From Ruminiclostridium sufflavum DSM 19573 (lineage in GTDB: Bacteria; Bacillota; Clostridia; Acetivibrionales; DSM-1351): 64,000 bases of DNA. The position numbers and the translations under genes were made by a program. The stretch covers positions 62,001 through 126,000 of the forward strand of contig NZ_QKMR01000012.1 in NCBI RefSeq assembly GCF_003208175.1. The letters run 5' to 3'. This document shows, piece after piece, positions 63,570 to 64,000 of the stretch. Under the pieces are notes generated by a model, which had not been told where the DNA came from, ran no database searches, and worked only from the letters and a program-made list of their open reading frames with translations. The number at the start of each line of letters is the position of its first letter. The stretch's first letter is position 1.

Positions 63570-64000
63570 ATGTGTGGAATAGTTGGATATATAGGAATGA
63601 AAAAAGCAATACCTGTACTTTTGAACGGTCTTTCAAAGCTTGAATACAGAGGGTATGACTCCGCAGGAATAGCAATTAATGAAGACGGAAGGCTGAGAGT
63701 TGAGAAATGCAAGGGCAGATTGTCATCACTGGAGGAAAGGCTGAAAACCGAAAAATTAGACGGAGTAATGGGAATAGGACATACCAGATGGGCCACCCAT
63801 GGTGAGCCGAACGATATTAATTCACATCCTCATATAAGCCAGTCAGGTGAGATTGCTGTTGTTCATAACGGTATAATAGAAAATTACATTCAATTAAAGG
63901 AGTTTCTTGCTGAAAATGGATATGTGTTCAAATCGGATACTGATACGGAGGTAGTTGCCCATTTGGTTGAATATTATTATAAGGGTGACCTTCTGGAGGC
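63570..64000 (+). CDS. glmS: Glutamine-fructose-6-phosphate aminotransferase, N-terminal part (runs off the right edge)
   Basis: 143 codons are visible. MCGIVGYIG at the start supplies the N-terminal nucleophile Cys2 (after Met removal), and [28 protein letters not shown] and [10 protein letters not shown] are glutaminase-domain signatures. The enzyme makes glucosamine-6-phosphate from fructose-6-phosphate and glutamine, the entry to amino-sugar and cell-wall synthesis. AAAGGAG lies 12 bases before the ATG. Control by the upstream ribozyme is inferred. Confidence 0.96.
   Translation, partial: MCGIVGYIGMKKAIPVLLNGLSKLEYRGYDSAGIAINEDGRLRVEKCKGRLSSLEERLKTEKLDGVMGIGHTRWATHGEPNDINSHPHISQSGEIAVVHNGIIENYIQLKEFLAENGYVFKSDTDTEVVAHLVEYYYKGDLLE

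Noticed and set aside
1-64000. CRISPR arrays, insertion sequences, prophage genes, tRNA and rRNA genes
   Set aside because: I looked for regularly spaced repeats, transposase or integrase motifs and tRNA-like cloverleaf ends and found none I could support.

Overview
The window looks like chromosome from a low-GC, Gram-positive, spore-forming anaerobe of the class Clostridia. I infer a Ruminiclostridium-like (Clostridium cluster III) organism from the gene set and sequence flavour; no database was searched. Pointers are a SpoIVFA/SpoIVFB-type pair, MinCDE with MreBCD, an electron-bifurcating NfnAB pair, a pyruvate kinase with the extra C-terminal phosphohistidine-like domain, and Firmicutes-type RNA regulators: a tandem glycine riboswitch, a T-box and a glmS ribozyme. 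Most genes lie on the + strand with clear GGAGG-type ribosome binding sites.

Layout. 0-6.5 kb: 3' end of pyruvate kinase, lon, a D-malate/tartrate-type dehydrogenase, a membrane/TPR-like protein and a PRC-barrel protein, facing mecA on the - strand. 7.4-18 kb: a cell-shape, division and sporulation block, maf-radC-mreBCD-mrdA-minCDE, then a methylglyoxal-synthase-like gene that has lost key active-site residues, then spoIVFA/spoIVFB-like genes. 18.1-20.4 kb: nfnA-nfnB. 20.8-23.1 kb: an AT-rich cassette of three unrecognised genes (secreted protein, membrane protein, cytoplasmic protein) behind a strong promoter. 23.3-31 kb: flavodoxin, two - strand membrane proteins, a TauE/SafE exporter split into two half-genes, and moxR-DUF58-DUF4129. 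31.1-37 kb: a TrmB-type regulator, lysA, and a serine/glycine unit (class V aminotransferase and serA) behind a tandem glycine riboswitch with a consensus promoter. 37.1-49.7 kb: secreted and membrane proteins, a heterodimeric ABC exporter with a hidden 31-codon gene between its halves, a DUF1015 protein and an AI-2E-family permease. 49.7-57.1 kb: a T-box leader driving a small membrane protein and valS, then a cysteine-desulfurase-like enzyme, nadE and a 32-residue membrane peptide. 57.4-64 kb: cdaA-cdaR-FAD oxidoreductase-glmM, then the glmS ribozyme and the start of glmS, which couples c-di-AMP synthesis to amino-sugar and cell-wall precursor supply.

Less expected features are: (i) a dispersed intergenic repeat family with ends of the type AGTCAATTAC...GTAATTGACT, in at least five places between 38 and 57.5 kb; (ii) small genes or leader ORFs at 13580, 40991 and 57031; (iii) the degenerate MgsA homologue; (iv) an unexplained RNA-like structure between glmM and glmS; (v) the AT-rich three-gene cassette. 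No CRISPR array, insertion sequence, tRNA or rRNA was recognised.
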